Shown: positions 18,142 through 27,857, numbered from the stretch's first letter. The stretch is DNA of 64,000 bases from Pleionea litopenaei (GCF_031198435.1 NZ_CP133548.1:1054001-1118000); one strand, 5' to 3'. The notes: a model not told the origin generated them from the letters alone. Numbers and translations are program-made.

Positions 18142-19434
18142 ATGCACTTAAAGACACAACAAATCTCCGTTTCTAACCTAGAGATAGGAATGTATGTTTC
18201 TCGCCTAGATGTACCCTGGGTTAAGACCCCTTTCCCCATTCAAGGTTTCTACGTTACCAAGCAAGACGAAATCAATCTGTTAGCTCAGTACTGCAACCAT
18301 GTGTATATCGATACCATCTTAAGTAAGATGGATGGCAGTGCTATTAAGCATTCTAAGCCCGCGGTTGGACCGAAAGGAACCCTTGATCCAAAAACTGAAA
18401 AGCTAATGAATGAAAAGGCTCGAATGAAGTCTCGAGCTGAAAACTACCAAGTTACGACACCAATTAAAAAAGAACTAAAAACCGCTGAAAAGATTTATAA
18501 CAACGTTACTGCAACGGTTTCAAACGCGATGTCTCTGATCGAAAGCGGCGAGCCTATTCAAATAAATCAAGTTGAGAAATCCATTCGTAAGATGGTCGAC
18601 TCAGTGATTCGAAATCCGGATGCGCTCATCTGGATGTGTCGGATACGGCAAGAAAATGCCCATTTATTCGAAAGCTCAATTCGCGCCTCTGTATGGGGGC
18701 TAGTCTTTGCGCGACATCTTGGCTTATCGAGAAAAGACCTTAATGATGTGGGTGCAGCGCTCATACTCTCTTCAATCGGAAAATCTAAGCTACCTCGAGA
18801 GTTACACATAGGTGAACTAGAAGAAAGTGAACAAGAAGCTTACAAACAACATATTGAAAAAACCCTTGAAGAGCTTGAATACATGGGTGCCGTCAATGGG
18901 CAAATTAAATTCATAATCAGTAATTATTGTGAACGAAATAATGGTTCAGGTTATCCTCGAGGACTTATTGGCAATCGAATCCCTTTCTTAGCTCGAATAG
19001 CCGGACTGGCCGACTATTACGAACAGATGATTAATCCACGCCCGGGCGTTGAGGCACTCACTCCAGTAGAAGCCGTCGCCGATCTCTACCACAACCGAGG
19101 AATTTTATTCCAACGAGAAATCATCGAAGCCTACATTCAAGCCATAGGGATCTACCCAACGGGTAGCTTAGTCGAACTTTCTGATCATTCGATCGGCATT
19201 GTACTCGAGCAAAAAGAAAAAGCGCGTTTACGACCCAAAGTTGCTCTGGTAAGAAATAACTATGGCATTGACTTGGAGCAATCCAAAATTATTGATTTGT
19301 CTGAAACGCCCAGCGACGAAAATGGCGCTCCTTTAGAGGTTCTGCAAAGTTTGCCTTCGTCGGCCATTGAGGTAAACACCGATATTCTGACGGACAAACT
19401 ATTCGGATTTAAGTGGTTTGGAATGGCCTCTTAG
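18142..19434 (+). CDS. DUF3391/HD-GYP protein with degenerate active site
   Basis: The N-terminal DUF3391 region (about 1-60) is followed by a charged linker and an HD-GYP domain (about 160-350). The fold signatures GRHLGL-like FARHLGLS and NGSGYPRGLIGNRIPFLARIAGLADYYE are intact. The metal ligands are not: the first histidine is replaced (FESSIRASVWG), the HD pair reads SS in LILSSIGKSKLP (about 207-218), and the usual HHE before GSGYP is NYCE. Loss of these ligands predicts no cyclic di-GMP hydrolysis. It may be a sensor or scaffold. It stands alone, with 239 bp of spacer upstream. Confidence 0.85.
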   Translation: MHLKTQQISVSNLEIGMYVSRLDVPWVKTPFPIQGFYVTKQDEINLLAQYCNHVYIDTILSKMDGSAIKHSKPAVGPKGTLDPKTEKLMNEKARMKSRAENYQVTTPIKKELKTAEKIYNNVTATVSNAMSLIESGEPIQINQVEKSIRKMVDSVIRNPDALIWMCRIRQENAHLFESSIRASVWGLVFARHLGLSRKDLNDVGAALILSSIGKSKLPRELHIGELEESEQEAYKQHIEKTLEELEYMGAVNGQIKFIISNYCERNNGSGYPRGLIGNRIPFLARIAGLADYYEQMINPRPGVEALTPVEAVADLYHNRGILFQREIIEAYIQAIGIYPTGSLVELSDHSIGIVLEQKEKARLRPKVALVRNNYGIDLEQSKIIDLSETPSDENGAPLEVLQSLPSSAIEVNTDILTDKLFGFKWFGMAS

Positions 19435-19442
19435 CCGGCGCT

Positions 19443-20147
19443 TTAGCTCTTCGCTTCAAATCGATACAGCGGCTGTCCACTTTCTTGATACTTCTTCTCA
19501 AATAAGGTCATGTTTTCGGTCGCTCGAAACTCCATTAAATCTCCTGTGTTCGAAGTTAACGCTTGCCAAGCGATGGCAAATTCCTCCACATAAGTACGCC
19601 AATTACTCCGCACTTCTATTTGCTCACTCAATTGCTTTAGCACAGGGAACACCGGATGCCCATGCCATCGGCGCTTTAAATGCTCCGACTTTGGCCACGG
19701 ATTTGGATAGAAAATGCAGTGCCGGTAAAACTTAATGTCATGTTGTACAAACAGACGCCATAGATCTTCACAATTGGCCCTAACCAACACGACTTGCTCG
19801 TTTTTTGACGCCTGTTTAGACAGTCGTTTCGCAGACTGATCAATCCCAATAACTCTCCGCTCAGGGAAGCGCTCGGCAAGTTTAAAGCTGCTCATTCCGG
19901 TTCCACAACAGGAGTCTAAAATGGGTAGTTCTTCATCATCTTGTATAATCGACAAGATATTAACAAAAGCTTCTTTGTTATGGTTTTGTATAGGTTTTAA
20001 ATAGTGATTATTCACATATTTTTCAACAAGATAAAGAAGATCGCCATGAACACCTTCTTGATCTGAAGTGATTTCTCTAGAATTTTTTTCCACAAAAGCT
20101 CCAAGTTGTATAAGCGCTCGTAAATGCAAGTCAGGTTTCTTAAACAA
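19443..20147 (-). CDS. TrmB-like SAM-dependent methyltransferase
   Basis: The C-terminal two thirds resemble tRNA guanine-N7 methyltransferases: LDSCCGTGMSSFKLAERFPERRVIGIDQS is the SAM site and FYPNPWPKSEHLKRRWHGHPVFP parallels the TrmB FPDPWPKxRHHKRR motif, with Asn in place of the second-position Asp. A longer N-terminal extension than canonical TrmB is present. This looks like a divergent paralogue group; the substrate could be tRNA but is not proven. The only available start is the TTG at 20147, 12 bp from the divergent ATG at 20160, leaving no room for two separate promoters between them. Confidence 0.7.
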   Translation of the reverse strand: MFKKPDLHLRALIQLGAFVEKNSREITSDQEGVHGDLLYLVEKYVNNHYLKPIQNHNKEAFVNILSIIQDDEELPILDSCCGTGMSSFKLAERFPERRVIGIDQSAKRLSKQASKNEQVVLVRANCEDLWRLFVQHDIKFYRHCIFYPNPWPKSEHLKRRWHGHPVFPVLKQLSEQIEVRSNWRTYVEEFAIAWQALTSNTGDLMEFRATENMTLFEKKYQESGQPLYRFEAKS

Positions 20148-20159
20148 AGGGAAAAAATC

Positions 20160-21548
20160 ATGAACAAGCCAATCAAGAATCTCTCGCGCTTCCTTTTAAT
20201 GGCATCGAGTCTTTTTATGTTGCAAGCGTGCGACATTTTCGACGACGACAATGATAACGCAACCGAAACACCGACACCAATGGCCAAAGTCCAAGTGCTC
20301 CATACCTCGCCGGACGCCCCTATGGTAGACGTTTATGCTGGAGGCTCTCTTCTGTTAGAAGATTTTGACTATGCAACGGCAAGTGAGCGCCTTGATGTTC
20401 CTGCGGGCACTTTAAACGTCGATGTGCAAGGCATTCTTCCAGACGGCACGACTCCGAGCGTTATCGGGCCGGTCGACTTAACATTAAGTGAAGATCTCTT
20501 GTACAGCGTTTTAGCCATCGACTCTGTGAGCGACATAGATGCGCTAGTCGTTACTCGATCAACGACGGCCGTCAGTAGCGGCAACTTTCGAGCTCAAGTC
20601 GTCCACGCTGCACCTGATGCTCCAATGGTCGATGTCTATGTGACTGCACCCGGTGCAGATTTAGCCACTGAAGCAGCTCTGGGTACTTTTGAATTTCAAG
20701 GATCACTCGGCCCCGTTGAAGCCCCAGCAGGTGATTATCAGGTTCGCGTGACTCTCGCAGGGGATCCAGCAACGGTGGTTTTTGACTCAGGCACCATCGC
20801 TCTTACAGACGGCATGGATCTGACGATCGCAGCAATTGAGAACACACTAACCGGAGATGCTCCCATCAATTTACTCGTTGCGACGGCTTCTGGTTCATTA
20901 GTCATTCAAGACAGCGCTGCGCCAGCCGATTTGAGGGTCGTACATGCCTCACCGAACGCTCCAGCAGTTGATGTGATTGTAAACGACGGTCAAACCCCAT
21001 TAGTGTCGAACCTTGCTTACCCAGATGCGACCGGGTTCGTTAGCGTTGATCCGGCTACCTACAACGTGAAAGTAGCGGCAACAGGCACCACCACCCCGGT
21101 AATCAATGCTGACTTAACACTAGAGCAAGGAGCAACTTACAGCGTTCTCGCCGTTAATGACCTGGATTCAATTGAAGCGTTAGTTCTAAATAGTGACCGA
21201 CGTCGTGTTGCAACGGAGACCAAAATACAGGTCATTCATGGCGCTCCATCCGCTGGAACCGTCGACATTTATGTCACCGCTCAAGGAGCCGACATAACTA
21301 ACTTAGACCCTGCAATCAGTGGTTTTGAATTCAAGGCGACCACCGATGGCTTCCTCTCTCTTCCCGCCGGAGATTACGATATTACGGTAACGGCGACAGG
21401 CACCAAAACCACCGCAATTGGACCATTATCGGTAACCTTATCGGCGAGTGGGCTCTACACCGTTATTGCAAGAGATGCAGCACGGCCTAATGAAGGTGAT
21501 GCAGCAACGCCATTTGGTGTGATCCTTTTAGATGATTTCGGCGTATAA
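20160..21548 (+). CDS. DUF4397-repeat lipoprotein
   Basis: A lipoprotein signal ends in LFMLQAC (Cys at about residue 24), followed by an acidic DDDNDN linker. Four beta-rich repeats follow, each opening with a (V/I)xVxHxxPxAPxVDVY-type motif (near residues 46, 150, 262 and 356), as in DUF4397. The frame opens upstream at 20124, but the ATG at 20160 with an AAGGGA ribosome site gives the signal peptide. It is probably surface or periplasm-facing. It ends 87 bp before the ECF sigma gene and may be one of its neighbours by function. No enzymatic motif is seen. Confidence 0.85.
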   Translation: MNKPIKNLSRFLLMASSLFMLQACDIFDDDNDNATETPTPMAKVQVLHTSPDAPMVDVYAGGSLLLEDFDYATASERLDVPAGTLNVDVQGILPDGTTPSVIGPVDLTLSEDLLYSVLAIDSVSDIDALVVTRSTTAVSSGNFRAQVVHAAPDAPMVDVYVTAPGADLATEAALGTFEFQGSLGPVEAPAGDYQVRVTLAGDPATVVFDSGTIALTDGMDLTIAAIENTLTGDAPINLLVATASGSLVIQDSAAPADLRVVHASPNAPAVDVIVNDGQTPLVSNLAYPDATGFVSVDPATYNVKVAATGTTTPVINADLTLEQGATYSVLAVNDLDSIEALVLNSDRRRVATETKIQVIHGAPSAGTVDIYVTAQGADITNLDPAISGFEFKATTDGFLSLPAGDYDITVTATGTKTTAIGPLSVTLSASGLYTVIARDAARPNEGDAATPFGVILLDDFGV

Positions 21549-21569
21549 CCTACCAGGCAATTAAAAACT

Positions 21570-21599
21570 TTCCTGAGATCGAAAGACCGGTCTCAGGAA
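21570..21599. terminator. Long inverted repeat between lipoprotein and sigma genes
   Basis: Perfect 9-bp arms TTCCTGAGA and TCTCAGGAA around a 12-base loop. On the plus strand no T-run follows; on the minus strand a T-rich stretch does. It may be a weak terminator after the lipoprotein gene or a control site 36 bp before the sigma factor ATG. Confidence 0.45.
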
Positions 21600-21635
21600 T
21601 CCTTGGTAAAACAACGATTTACATGTGGCTTAAAT

Positions 21636-22256
21636 ATGTCTAATGTAGTAGCAATCAATCACTTTCGAAGCAGAGACCTCGGATTGAAAGCATCCAAACA
21701 GGAAACATCTCCCCAGCAGCAAAATGATTTCTGGATCAGCTGCCTTATCGATGTTGCTAAGAATGGCAATCAGATGGCCTTTCAACGCTTGTTTCAACAC
21801 TTTGCTCCAAAAATTAAAACATTTCTTCTGAAACAAGGCCTTAATGTGCAAGAGGCTGAAGAGCTGATGCAAGAAACCTTCATCAGTGTCTGGCGCTACG
21901 CAGACTACTTTGAAGCGAACAAAGGTCAGGTTTCAACTTGGATCTACACCATTGCTCGAAATAAAAAGCTCGATTACTTTCGCAAGTCGAATCGCCAAGT
22001 AACGACTACAGAAATGATTTCAGAAGACATCGCAGTAGAGTCTGGCAATCAGTTCTCCACGGTCATTGGCGATGAAATTAAAGACTTCTTACCACAGCTA
22101 CCACCAGAACAAGTGGAGGTTATTACTAAAGTCTACTTCGAAGAATTGAGCCATCAAAAGGCGGCGGATGCCCTAAACATAACGCTAGGTACCGTAAAAG
22201 GTCGAATTCGCAGCGCAATCAACAACTTGAACAAACTTATGAGAGGTGATCAATGA
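21636..22256 (+). CDS. ECF sigma factor, RpoE-ChrR type
   Basis: The sigma-2 region (AFQRLFQHFAPKIKTFLLKQG, AEELMQETFISVWRYADYF, STWIYTIARNKKLDYFRKSNR) and sigma-4 region (LPPEQVEVITKVYFEELSHQKAADALNITLGTVKGRIRSAINNL) are complete. It is paired by an ATGA overlap with a ChrR-type anti-sigma gene, which places it with ECF11-like factors that answer singlet oxygen and related oxidants. The ATG at 21636 is preferred; a TTG at 21603 opens the frame earlier, and neither has a strong ribosome site. The likely targets include the operon at 27.3-35.8 kb. Confidence 0.88.
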   Translation: MSNVVAINHFRSRDLGLKASKQETSPQQQNDFWISCLIDVAKNGNQMAFQRLFQHFAPKIKTFLLKQGLNVQEAEELMQETFISVWRYADYFEANKGQVSTWIYTIARNKKLDYFRKSNRQVTTTEMISEDIAVESGNQFSTVIGDEIKDFLPQLPPEQVEVITKVYFEELSHQKAADALNITLGTVKGRIRSAINNLNKLMRGDQ

Positions 22257-22882
22257 GTTGTAATCATCACCCAAATTCAGAAACACTATTGCAGTATTCT
22301 GCGGGTCGCATCAGTGGTTTAAGCCGTTTAATGGTGAAACTGCACTGTAAAGTCTGTGAGCATTGCCAACATGCCGTCGATCAATTCGAGCAACTTGGTG
22401 GACAAGCTTTAGAATCAATGCCTGACACTCCCGTCAGCAGCGATGCTTTTGCCAATATTATGAGTCGAATTCATGCTGAGCCAACCATTAGTCAACCACG
22501 TGATAATGACTATTCCGCTCTGATAGAACGCATTCTCACCCGCGGTAGCAATGATAAACTCAACTGGCATTGGCGCACCAAGCGCTTCGCTGAAATCTTA
22601 CTGCCCATATCTGACGATGGTCACGAGGCAAAACTGATTTATTTCAAAAAAGGTATGAAAGTCCCACAACATACTCACCGAGATAAAGAGTACACCCTCG
22701 TACTTAAAGGCTCCTTTGCCGATGACACGGGTGAATATAAACGCGGTGACTATGTCTGTAAAAGTGCGCTTGATGAGCATGCACCCATTGCAACAAGCGA
22801 TTGCATTTGCTTGGCAATCACCACTCAACCGCTTAAGTTCACCGGCACGTTTGGGCCAGTGTTGAACTGGTTTTTAAACTAA
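22253..22882 (+). CDS. chrR: ChrR-type zinc-binding anti-sigma factor
   Basis: The N-terminal anti-sigma domain has the zinc motif H-x3-C-x2-C in LHCKVCEHC plus an upstream histidine cluster (SCNHHP). The C-terminal part is a cupin with QHTHRDKEYTLVLKGSFADDTGEYKRGDYV. This two-domain layout is that of ChrR, which holds its ECF sigma inactive and releases it on singlet oxygen. The start codon overlaps the sigma stop (ATGA), implying coupled translation and balanced amounts of the pair. Confidence 0.9.
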   Translation: MSCNHHPNSETLLQYSAGRISGLSRLMVKLHCKVCEHCQHAVDQFEQLGGQALESMPDTPVSSDAFANIMSRIHAEPTISQPRDNDYSALIERILTRGSNDKLNWHWRTKRFAEILLPISDDGHEAKLIYFKKGMKVPQHTHRDKEYTLVLKGSFADDTGEYKRGDYVCKSALDEHAPIATSDCICLAITTQPLKFTGTFGPVLNWFLN

Positions 22883-22924
22883 CCTCTTCCCTCATAGCGC
22901 AGGGTCTGGTGTAATAAGCCAACC

Positions 22925-23770
22925 TTGCGCAACCGAGTCTTGCAATTGAAACACAGCACTATTCTGGTCTTCATCTTAATTCTTCTAAGTGGCTGCCAGT
23001 CTTCACCCAACACAAATCAAAGCGTCACAGCGGGTAAACTTTCCCCTCCACCGCACCTCTACTCGCCAGCGATCATTCAAGTTTTTGGTGCGCGGACCAA
23101 AGGCGCTAAACAAGCGTTGGCCATTCATACCTGGATCAGTACCAAAAGAGCTAACGCAAAAGAGTACACCAGCTACGAGATCATTGGATGGCGTTTACGT
23201 CGAGGCCCAACCGCCCTCGTTGTTCGCCAAGGTAATCCCGATCGTGATTGGTGGGGAAGCCAACCACAGCTGCTCCTAGATAAACGCGGAGAACAGGTTG
23301 AAGAGCTCATCAATAAAATTGAACAGGCAGTAGCAGACTACCCCTACAAAACGGAGTATCATGCGTGGCCTGGCCCCAATAGTAATACCTTTACCGCGTT
23401 TATTGCTCGTGCCGTTCCGGAATTAAAACTGGATCTGCCTTCAACCGCAATCGGCAAAGATTATCGCGACGTAGCCGATGTTGTCGGAATGTCTCCTAGT
23501 GGACAAGGCGTGCAATTTAGTCTTTGGGGTCTACTCGGCGTTACTGCTGGAATACAAGAAGGGCTTGAGTTAAATATTTTAGGACTTAACTTTGAGTTAG
23601 ATGTTTTCGACTTAGCACTTGAATTACCCGGAGTTGGTCGGTTAGGGTTCAGCGAAACCGATGAACAGGAGGTTATTGCTGAAAATCAGCGTTTATTAGA
23701 TGAAGAAAAGGCGATTGCCAATAAAAACAAAAAGTCCGAAGAGCCTATCGCTACTCCTCCTGACGATTAA
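22925..23770 (+). CDS. DUF3750 lipoprotein
   Basis: A lipoprotein signal ends in LILLSGC. The body contains the family motif [12 protein letters not shown] (about residues 145-156) and a preceding [18 protein letters not shown] segment typical of DUF3750 proteins. The C-terminus is a charged, Lys/Glu-rich tail that looks disordered. The function is unknown. The frame opens with TTG codons only (22925, 22940, 22946), so the exact start is uncertain. It follows chrR by 42 bp on the same strand and may be in the same transcript. Confidence 0.78.
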   Translation: MRNRVLQLKHSTILVFILILLSGCQSSPNTNQSVTAGKLSPPPHLYSPAIIQVFGARTKGAKQALAIHTWISTKRANAKEYTSYEIIGWRLRRGPTALVVRQGNPDRDWWGSQPQLLLDKRGEQVEELINKIEQAVADYPYKTEYHAWPGPNSNTFTAFIARAVPELKLDLPSTAIGKDYRDVADVVGMSPSGQGVQFSLWGLLGVTAGIQEGLELNILGLNFELDVFDLALELPGVGRLGFSETDEQEVIAENQRLLDEEKAIANKNKKSEEPIATPPDD

Positions 23771-23913
23771 CCATAAGCACCCCCGCCTTACTGAAGTTAA
23801 CGCTCAATAGAACGAGGTTAGGCTCATTCAAGTTTGCTGTATCGCCTAGTATTTTCTGGTATTATCGCGCCTTGATTTGGCACAGAATTCAACTTAACTC
23901 ACAGGCAAACCTC

Positions 23914-25020
23914 ATGAGTATTGCAGACACTGTTTTAGCGGTAAATGATGACCTACCGATCCGAACTAATCGTCCAGTACACAGCGGTAAAGTCCGCTCC
24001 GTTTATTGGCTATCCGAAAACGATAGTGCACGATTGATCAAAGAGAAAGGTTATGACGTTGCTCCAGATGCGCCATTAGCCATCATGGTAATCAGCGACC
24101 GTATTTCAGCTTTTGATTGTATCTGGCATGGTGAAGGTGGACTCAACGGAGTCCCCGGTAAAGGTGCTGCATTAAATGCCATCAGCAATCATTGGTTCAG
24201 TTTATTTAAAGATCAGGGGCTTGCCGATAGCCACATACTTGATATTCCACATCCCTTTGTTTGGATTGTTCAAAAAGCTAAGCCAATTTATATCGAAGCC
24301 ATTTGTCGGCAATACATCACCGGTTCTATGTGGCGAGCGTACGAAAAAGGTGAACGCGAATTCTGTGGAATTCAACTCCCTGATGGCTTACAAAAAGATC
24401 AAAAGTTACCCGAACTACTTATGACTCCTTCAACAAAAGGTATTTTGAAGGGTATTCCAGGGGTGCCAGAAGCCGACGACGTGAACATTTCTCGTCAAAA
24501 TATCCTAGATAACTACGCCGCTTTCCAATTTAGTCGTGAGGGTGACGTCGAGCTTTATGAGAAATTATTAAAAGAAGGATTTCAGGTTATCAGTCAAGCA
24601 CTCGAAAATATCGATCAGGTGTTCGTTGATACGAAATTTGAATTTGGATATGTTAATGACGCGAGCGGTAATGAAAAATTAATTTATATGGATGAAGTTG
24701 GAACGCCAGACTCATCTCGTATTTGGGACGGGCCTTCTTATCGAGAAGGTAAAATTGTTGAAAACTCAAAAGAAGACTTTCGGCAATTACTGTTAAATCA
24801 CTTTAGTGATCCGGATATTTTATTGAATAAAGATCGAATGGATGAACGAAAAGCATTAGCTGAAAACAATGCGTTACCAGAAAGTGTGCTTATGGCAGTA
24901 TCAAAAACCTATATTAACATTGCAGAAAAAATCATCGGCAAACCTTTAACGTTATCCGAGAATCCTAAAGCTGAAATTATTCAGGTGTTAAGAGAGCAAT
25001 ATGACTTAATCAATGATTAA
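23914..25020 (+). CDS. purC: SAICAR synthase, long form
   Basis: This enzyme joins aspartate to CAIR in purine synthesis. The 368-residue form is the long version found in vibrios and relatives, not the short E. coli one. Visible motifs are [10 protein letters not shown], the substrate segment [49 protein letters not shown], and [18 protein letters not shown]. The frame opens at 23872, but the ATG at 23914 follows a CAGG site and matches family length. A strong terminator follows. Confidence 0.95.
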   Translation: MSIADTVLAVNDDLPIRTNRPVHSGKVRSVYWLSENDSARLIKEKGYDVAPDAPLAIMVISDRISAFDCIWHGEGGLNGVPGKGAALNAISNHWFSLFKDQGLADSHILDIPHPFVWIVQKAKPIYIEAICRQYITGSMWRAYEKGEREFCGIQLPDGLQKDQKLPELLMTPSTKGILKGIPGVPEADDVNISRQNILDNYAAFQFSREGDVELYEKLLKEGFQVISQALENIDQVFVDTKFEFGYVNDASGNEKLIYMDEVGTPDSSRIWDGPSYREGKIVENSKEDFRQLLLNHFSDPDILLNKDRMDERKALAENNALPESVLMAVSKTYINIAEKIIGKPLTLSENPKAEIIQVLREQYDLIND

Positions 25021-25028
25021 GTTTTAAT

Positions 25029-25056
25029 AAAAAAGGCTGCTATGCAGCCTTTTTTG
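25029..25056 (+). terminator. Terminator after purC
   Basis: Stem GGCTGC / GCAGCC with TAT loop, flanked by an A-run and a six-T run, 14 bp after the purC stop. Confidence 0.92.
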
Positions 25057-25101
25057 TTCAGCTCGCGTAGTGTACCTAACCGATACACCACTCAAGAATA
25101 C

Positions 25102-25575
25102 TTACTTCTGAGGTTTTAATTTTTCCCATAACACGTCAAAGTTCTCAATACGGTAAATGTTCGTATCATTAACATTTAACTGCCTTGCAAAACCACTGTC
25201 AGATATCTCCCAATTTTCAGCTTTACCTGAGTATAGGATATCTAGACGATATTCAAAGTTAGGCATCATTTTCACACGAATCAATTGTCGCTTGTGCAAC
25301 GCCTCAAACACGCTTTGAACTTGGCTAGAAGAGAGAACCGTGTTGCGCTTGTCAGGACTCCTTATCGAATAAACTGTCATTGCAGATTTTTGCACCGGTC
25401 CTGGTGATTTAACATTCTTTCCTGAGCCACTGCTCTCGGTCACTTGTGGGGTATTAAGTTGTTCATCTTTGCAACTCGCTGTTAACGAGACAGTGACTCC
25501 CATCACCATGAGAGCAAAAACTCTGCAACCCCAATGAATCGTGTTTACCAACTTTCGCTTGTTAATCACCACCAC
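25102..25575 (-). CDS. Putative lipoprotein of unknown function
   Basis: The 157-residue product is not recognised. A hydrophobic stretch ending in SLTASC suggests a lipoprotein cut before Cys at about residue 35, after a basic start longer than usual. A Ser/Gly/Pro-rich linker leads to a domain of about 95 residues with mixed beta and helix (VFEALHKRQLIRVKMMPNFEYRLDIL, then SDSGFARQLNVNDTNIYRIENFDVLWEKLK). It converges on the purC terminator and has the AbgT gene upstream on the same strand, 42 bp away. Confidence 0.65.
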   Translation of the reverse strand: MVVINKRKLVNTIHWGCRVFALMVMGVTVSLTASCKDEQLNTPQVTESSGSGKNVKSPGPVQKSAMTVYSIRSPDKRNTVLSSSQVQSVFEALHKRQLIRVKMMPNFEYRLDILYSGKAENWEISDSGFARQLNVNDTNIYRIENFDVLWEKLKPQK

Positions 25576-25617
25576 CCCTCCTTCAATTATCCGATAATGC
25601 TTAAATGCAATTACGAT

Positions 25618-27159
25618 CTAAGCTGGGTATCCATAACTTGCTTGCAACCCGAGTGGAATACCAAGCCACCAGTAAAGCATTAAGAACAAAGTCCAACCGA
25701 TCAAGAGCGCAATACTGTAGGGTAACATTATTGAAATAAGCGTTCCGATTCCAACTGACTTCACATAACGCTGGCAATACACAACAACTAATGGAAAATA
25801 AGGCATTAGTGGCGTAATGATATTGGTGGTTGAGTCGCCCACGCGATAAGCTGCTTGAGTCAAATCAGGGGAAATACCCAGCTGCATTAGCATCGGTACA
25901 AATATAGGCGCCAATAATCCCCATTTTGCAGAGCTAGAACCTACAAACAGATTCACTATGCCGGTTAGTATAATTATACCAACAATGGTCACGCCACTTG
26001 GTAATGAAGCAGACTTAAGTACCTCTGCGCCTTCAATTGCCATTAGAGCGCCAATATTTGACTTATAAAATGCATCAATAAATAAGGCACAGAAGAATGC
26101 CATGACGATATAGTAAGCCATGGAATTCATCGACTTAGACATGGCATTAATGACATCTCTTGAGCTTTTAAACTGCCCAGAAAGAAAGCCGTATACGGTG
26201 CCAGGAATAACAAATAACAAAAATATTAAGGGGACTATCGATTGCATTAATGGTGCAGTAAAACGAGTTAGATCGCCCTCTGGTGAACGTAACGGAGAAT
26301 CTGAGTAACTCGCCGCCCAGAACAACATGCCCAACCCAGCAATCATAACCGCAGCCGCGATCCAAAAACTCTGTCGATCCTTTTGCGTTAAATCATCGAA
26401 ACTTGGTAGTTTGTCATCTTCAGCCGTCTCAACAGGCGTTGACTTTAGTCTCGGTTCAATTATTTTATCGGTAATGTACCAGCCTACTAACACGATAAAT
26501 AGGCTCGACGCAGAAGTAAAAAACCAATTGTTTAAAGGATTGATCTGAATATCTGACTGAATAATTTGAGCACCACTTTGAGTAAAGCTTTGCAATAACG
26601 GATCAATTCCCGATGGAATAAAGTTAGCACCAAACCCTCCCGACACTCCGGCAAAAGCCGCTGCAATTCCCGCAACTGGATGACGACCCATTGCATAAAA
26701 GATAATGCCAGCTAACGGAATAACTAATACGTACCCAGCATCGGTTGCGGTGTGACTCACGATGGCAATAAGAATGATCGACGGCGTAAGCAAAGCTTGA
26801 GGGGTGACTCTAAGCATCAGCTTTAAACCAGTATTAATGAATCCAGAGTGTTCAGCGACACCAACACCCAGCATAGCTACCAACACAACTCCTAAAGGTG
26901 CAAAGCCAGTAAAGGTTTTGACCATACCAGAGAGAAAACTCGCCATTGAGTCTCCAGATAAGAGGTTGTTAATCACGATCGCCTTACCGGTTCTCGGATC
27001 GATGGCAGAAAAGTCTATGGTAGAAAACCAGAATGACAGCCCCCAGATGATTACCATAGCAATTAAAAAGATCATTGCAGGATCTGGAAGCTTATTTCCT
27101 ATTCGCTCAATCGTATTGAGCGCACGCATAATTAAGCTGGTTTGCGTTGCTTGAGTCAT
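25618..27159 (-). CDS. AbgT-family transporter
   Basis: A 513-residue inner membrane protein with about 11-13 segments. The family signatures PLGVVLVAMLGVGVAEHSGF, SHTATDAGYVLVIPLAG, GGFGANFIPSGIDPLL and the late FVGSSSAKWGLLAPIFVPM are present. AbgT-type proteins import p-aminobenzoyl-glutamate (AbgT) or export sulfonamides (MtrF); the sequence does not tell which. It has no adjacent abgAB peptidase genes, which weakens a catabolic import role. Confidence 0.9.
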   Translation of the reverse strand: MTQATQTSLIMRALNTIERIGNKLPDPAMIFLIAMVIIWGLSFWFSTIDFSAIDPRTGKAIVINNLLSGDSMASFLSGMVKTFTGFAPLGVVLVAMLGVGVAEHSGFINTGLKLMLRVTPQALLTPSIILIAIVSHTATDAGYVLVIPLAGIIFYAMGRHPVAGIAAAFAGVSGGFGANFIPSGIDPLLQSFTQSGAQIIQSDIQINPLNNWFFTSASSLFIVLVGWYITDKIIEPRLKSTPVETAEDDKLPSFDDLTQKDRQSFWIAAAVMIAGLGMLFWAASYSDSPLRSPEGDLTRFTAPLMQSIVPLIFLLFVIPGTVYGFLSGQFKSSRDVINAMSKSMNSMAYYIVMAFFCALFIDAFYKSNIGALMAIEGAEVLKSASLPSGVTIVGIIILTGIVNLFVGSSSAKWGLLAPIFVPMLMQLGISPDLTQAAYRVGDSTTNIITPLMPYFPLVVVYCQRYVKSVGIGTLISIMLPYSIALLIGWTLFLMLYWWLGIPLGLQASYGYPA

Positions 27160-27266
27160 TGGACATCCCTTACTTTTATTCTTTTACCCGCAAAGATGCC
27201 AGTGCCCTTCAAGATTTGCAAGTTTAATTAAGATTTCTAGAAGCTAACGGCTTATTAATGCGGGAC

Positions 27267-27857
27267 TTATTGCTTTTGTATGAATAAGGTTACTTGCCCA
27301 ACTTCAATTCCGAATTTAGTGACCGACGCTTTGTTGATGACACTGCGCTCATCAAGCAAATACATCCAGTCATTAAAGGTAAGTTGATACTCTGTATCGT
27401 CGACGGGTAGCAAAAGATCATATGACCAATTGAGTGCGAAGCCTTCTACTTCACCTATGGCTTCCCCTACCACATCTGACGCGGTGCCGCGATAGCGCCC
27501 TTCGGACAGCTTTTCAAGGTACCATATTCTTTTTTGTTTCTCTCCATCATCGTAAATAAAGTCTTCATCAAGCACTCCCTTAGATCCTTGCCAACTCCCC
27601 TCCATATCTACCTTGAATCGACGAGTAACTTTTCCACTCCGATCTTGAAATGTACCCCATGCGATCAGCTTACCCTCGAAAAATTCTTCTAATTTAAAAG
27701 CTGGTTGCGACGCCTGATAATCTTCTATCGATACGGCACATCCCGTCAAGAACCCGGCTAAAACAGACATTACACAAATGCGAAAAAAACATTTAGTTTT
27801 TGAAGCATTTCCTTTGAACGAACCTTTTTCTTTAAATCGAAACAGTTTTCTTAACAT
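27267..27857 (-). CDS. DUF3833 lipoprotein (last gene of oxidative-stress operon)
   Basis: A lipoprotein signal ends in LAGFLTGC after a long basic start. The body carries DUF3833 features: LEEFFEGKLIAWGTFQDRSGKVTRRFKVDMEGSWQG and the late LNWSYDLLLPVDDTEYQLTFNDWMYLLDE. The fold is probably lipocalin-like beta barrel, but the ligand is unknown. The start codon directly follows the upstream stop (TAAATG) with an AGGAG ribosome site. It is the tenth gene in the operon starting at 35760. Confidence 0.85.
   Translation of the reverse strand: MLRKLFRFKEKGSFKGNASKTKCFFRICVMSVLAGFLTGCAVSIEDYQASQPAFKLEEFFEGKLIAWGTFQDRSGKVTRRFKVDMEGSWQGSKGVLDEDFIYDDGEKQKRIWYLEKLSEGRYRGTASDVVGEAIGEVEGFALNWSYDLLLPVDDTEYQLTFNDWMYLLDERSVINKASVTKFGIEVGQVTLFIQKQ

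Noticed and set aside
21541-21635. ECF11 autoregulatory promoter (TGATCC, 18 bp, TAAGA type)
   Set aside because: No stretch matches both elements at the right spacing by eye; only an inverted repeat is evident.
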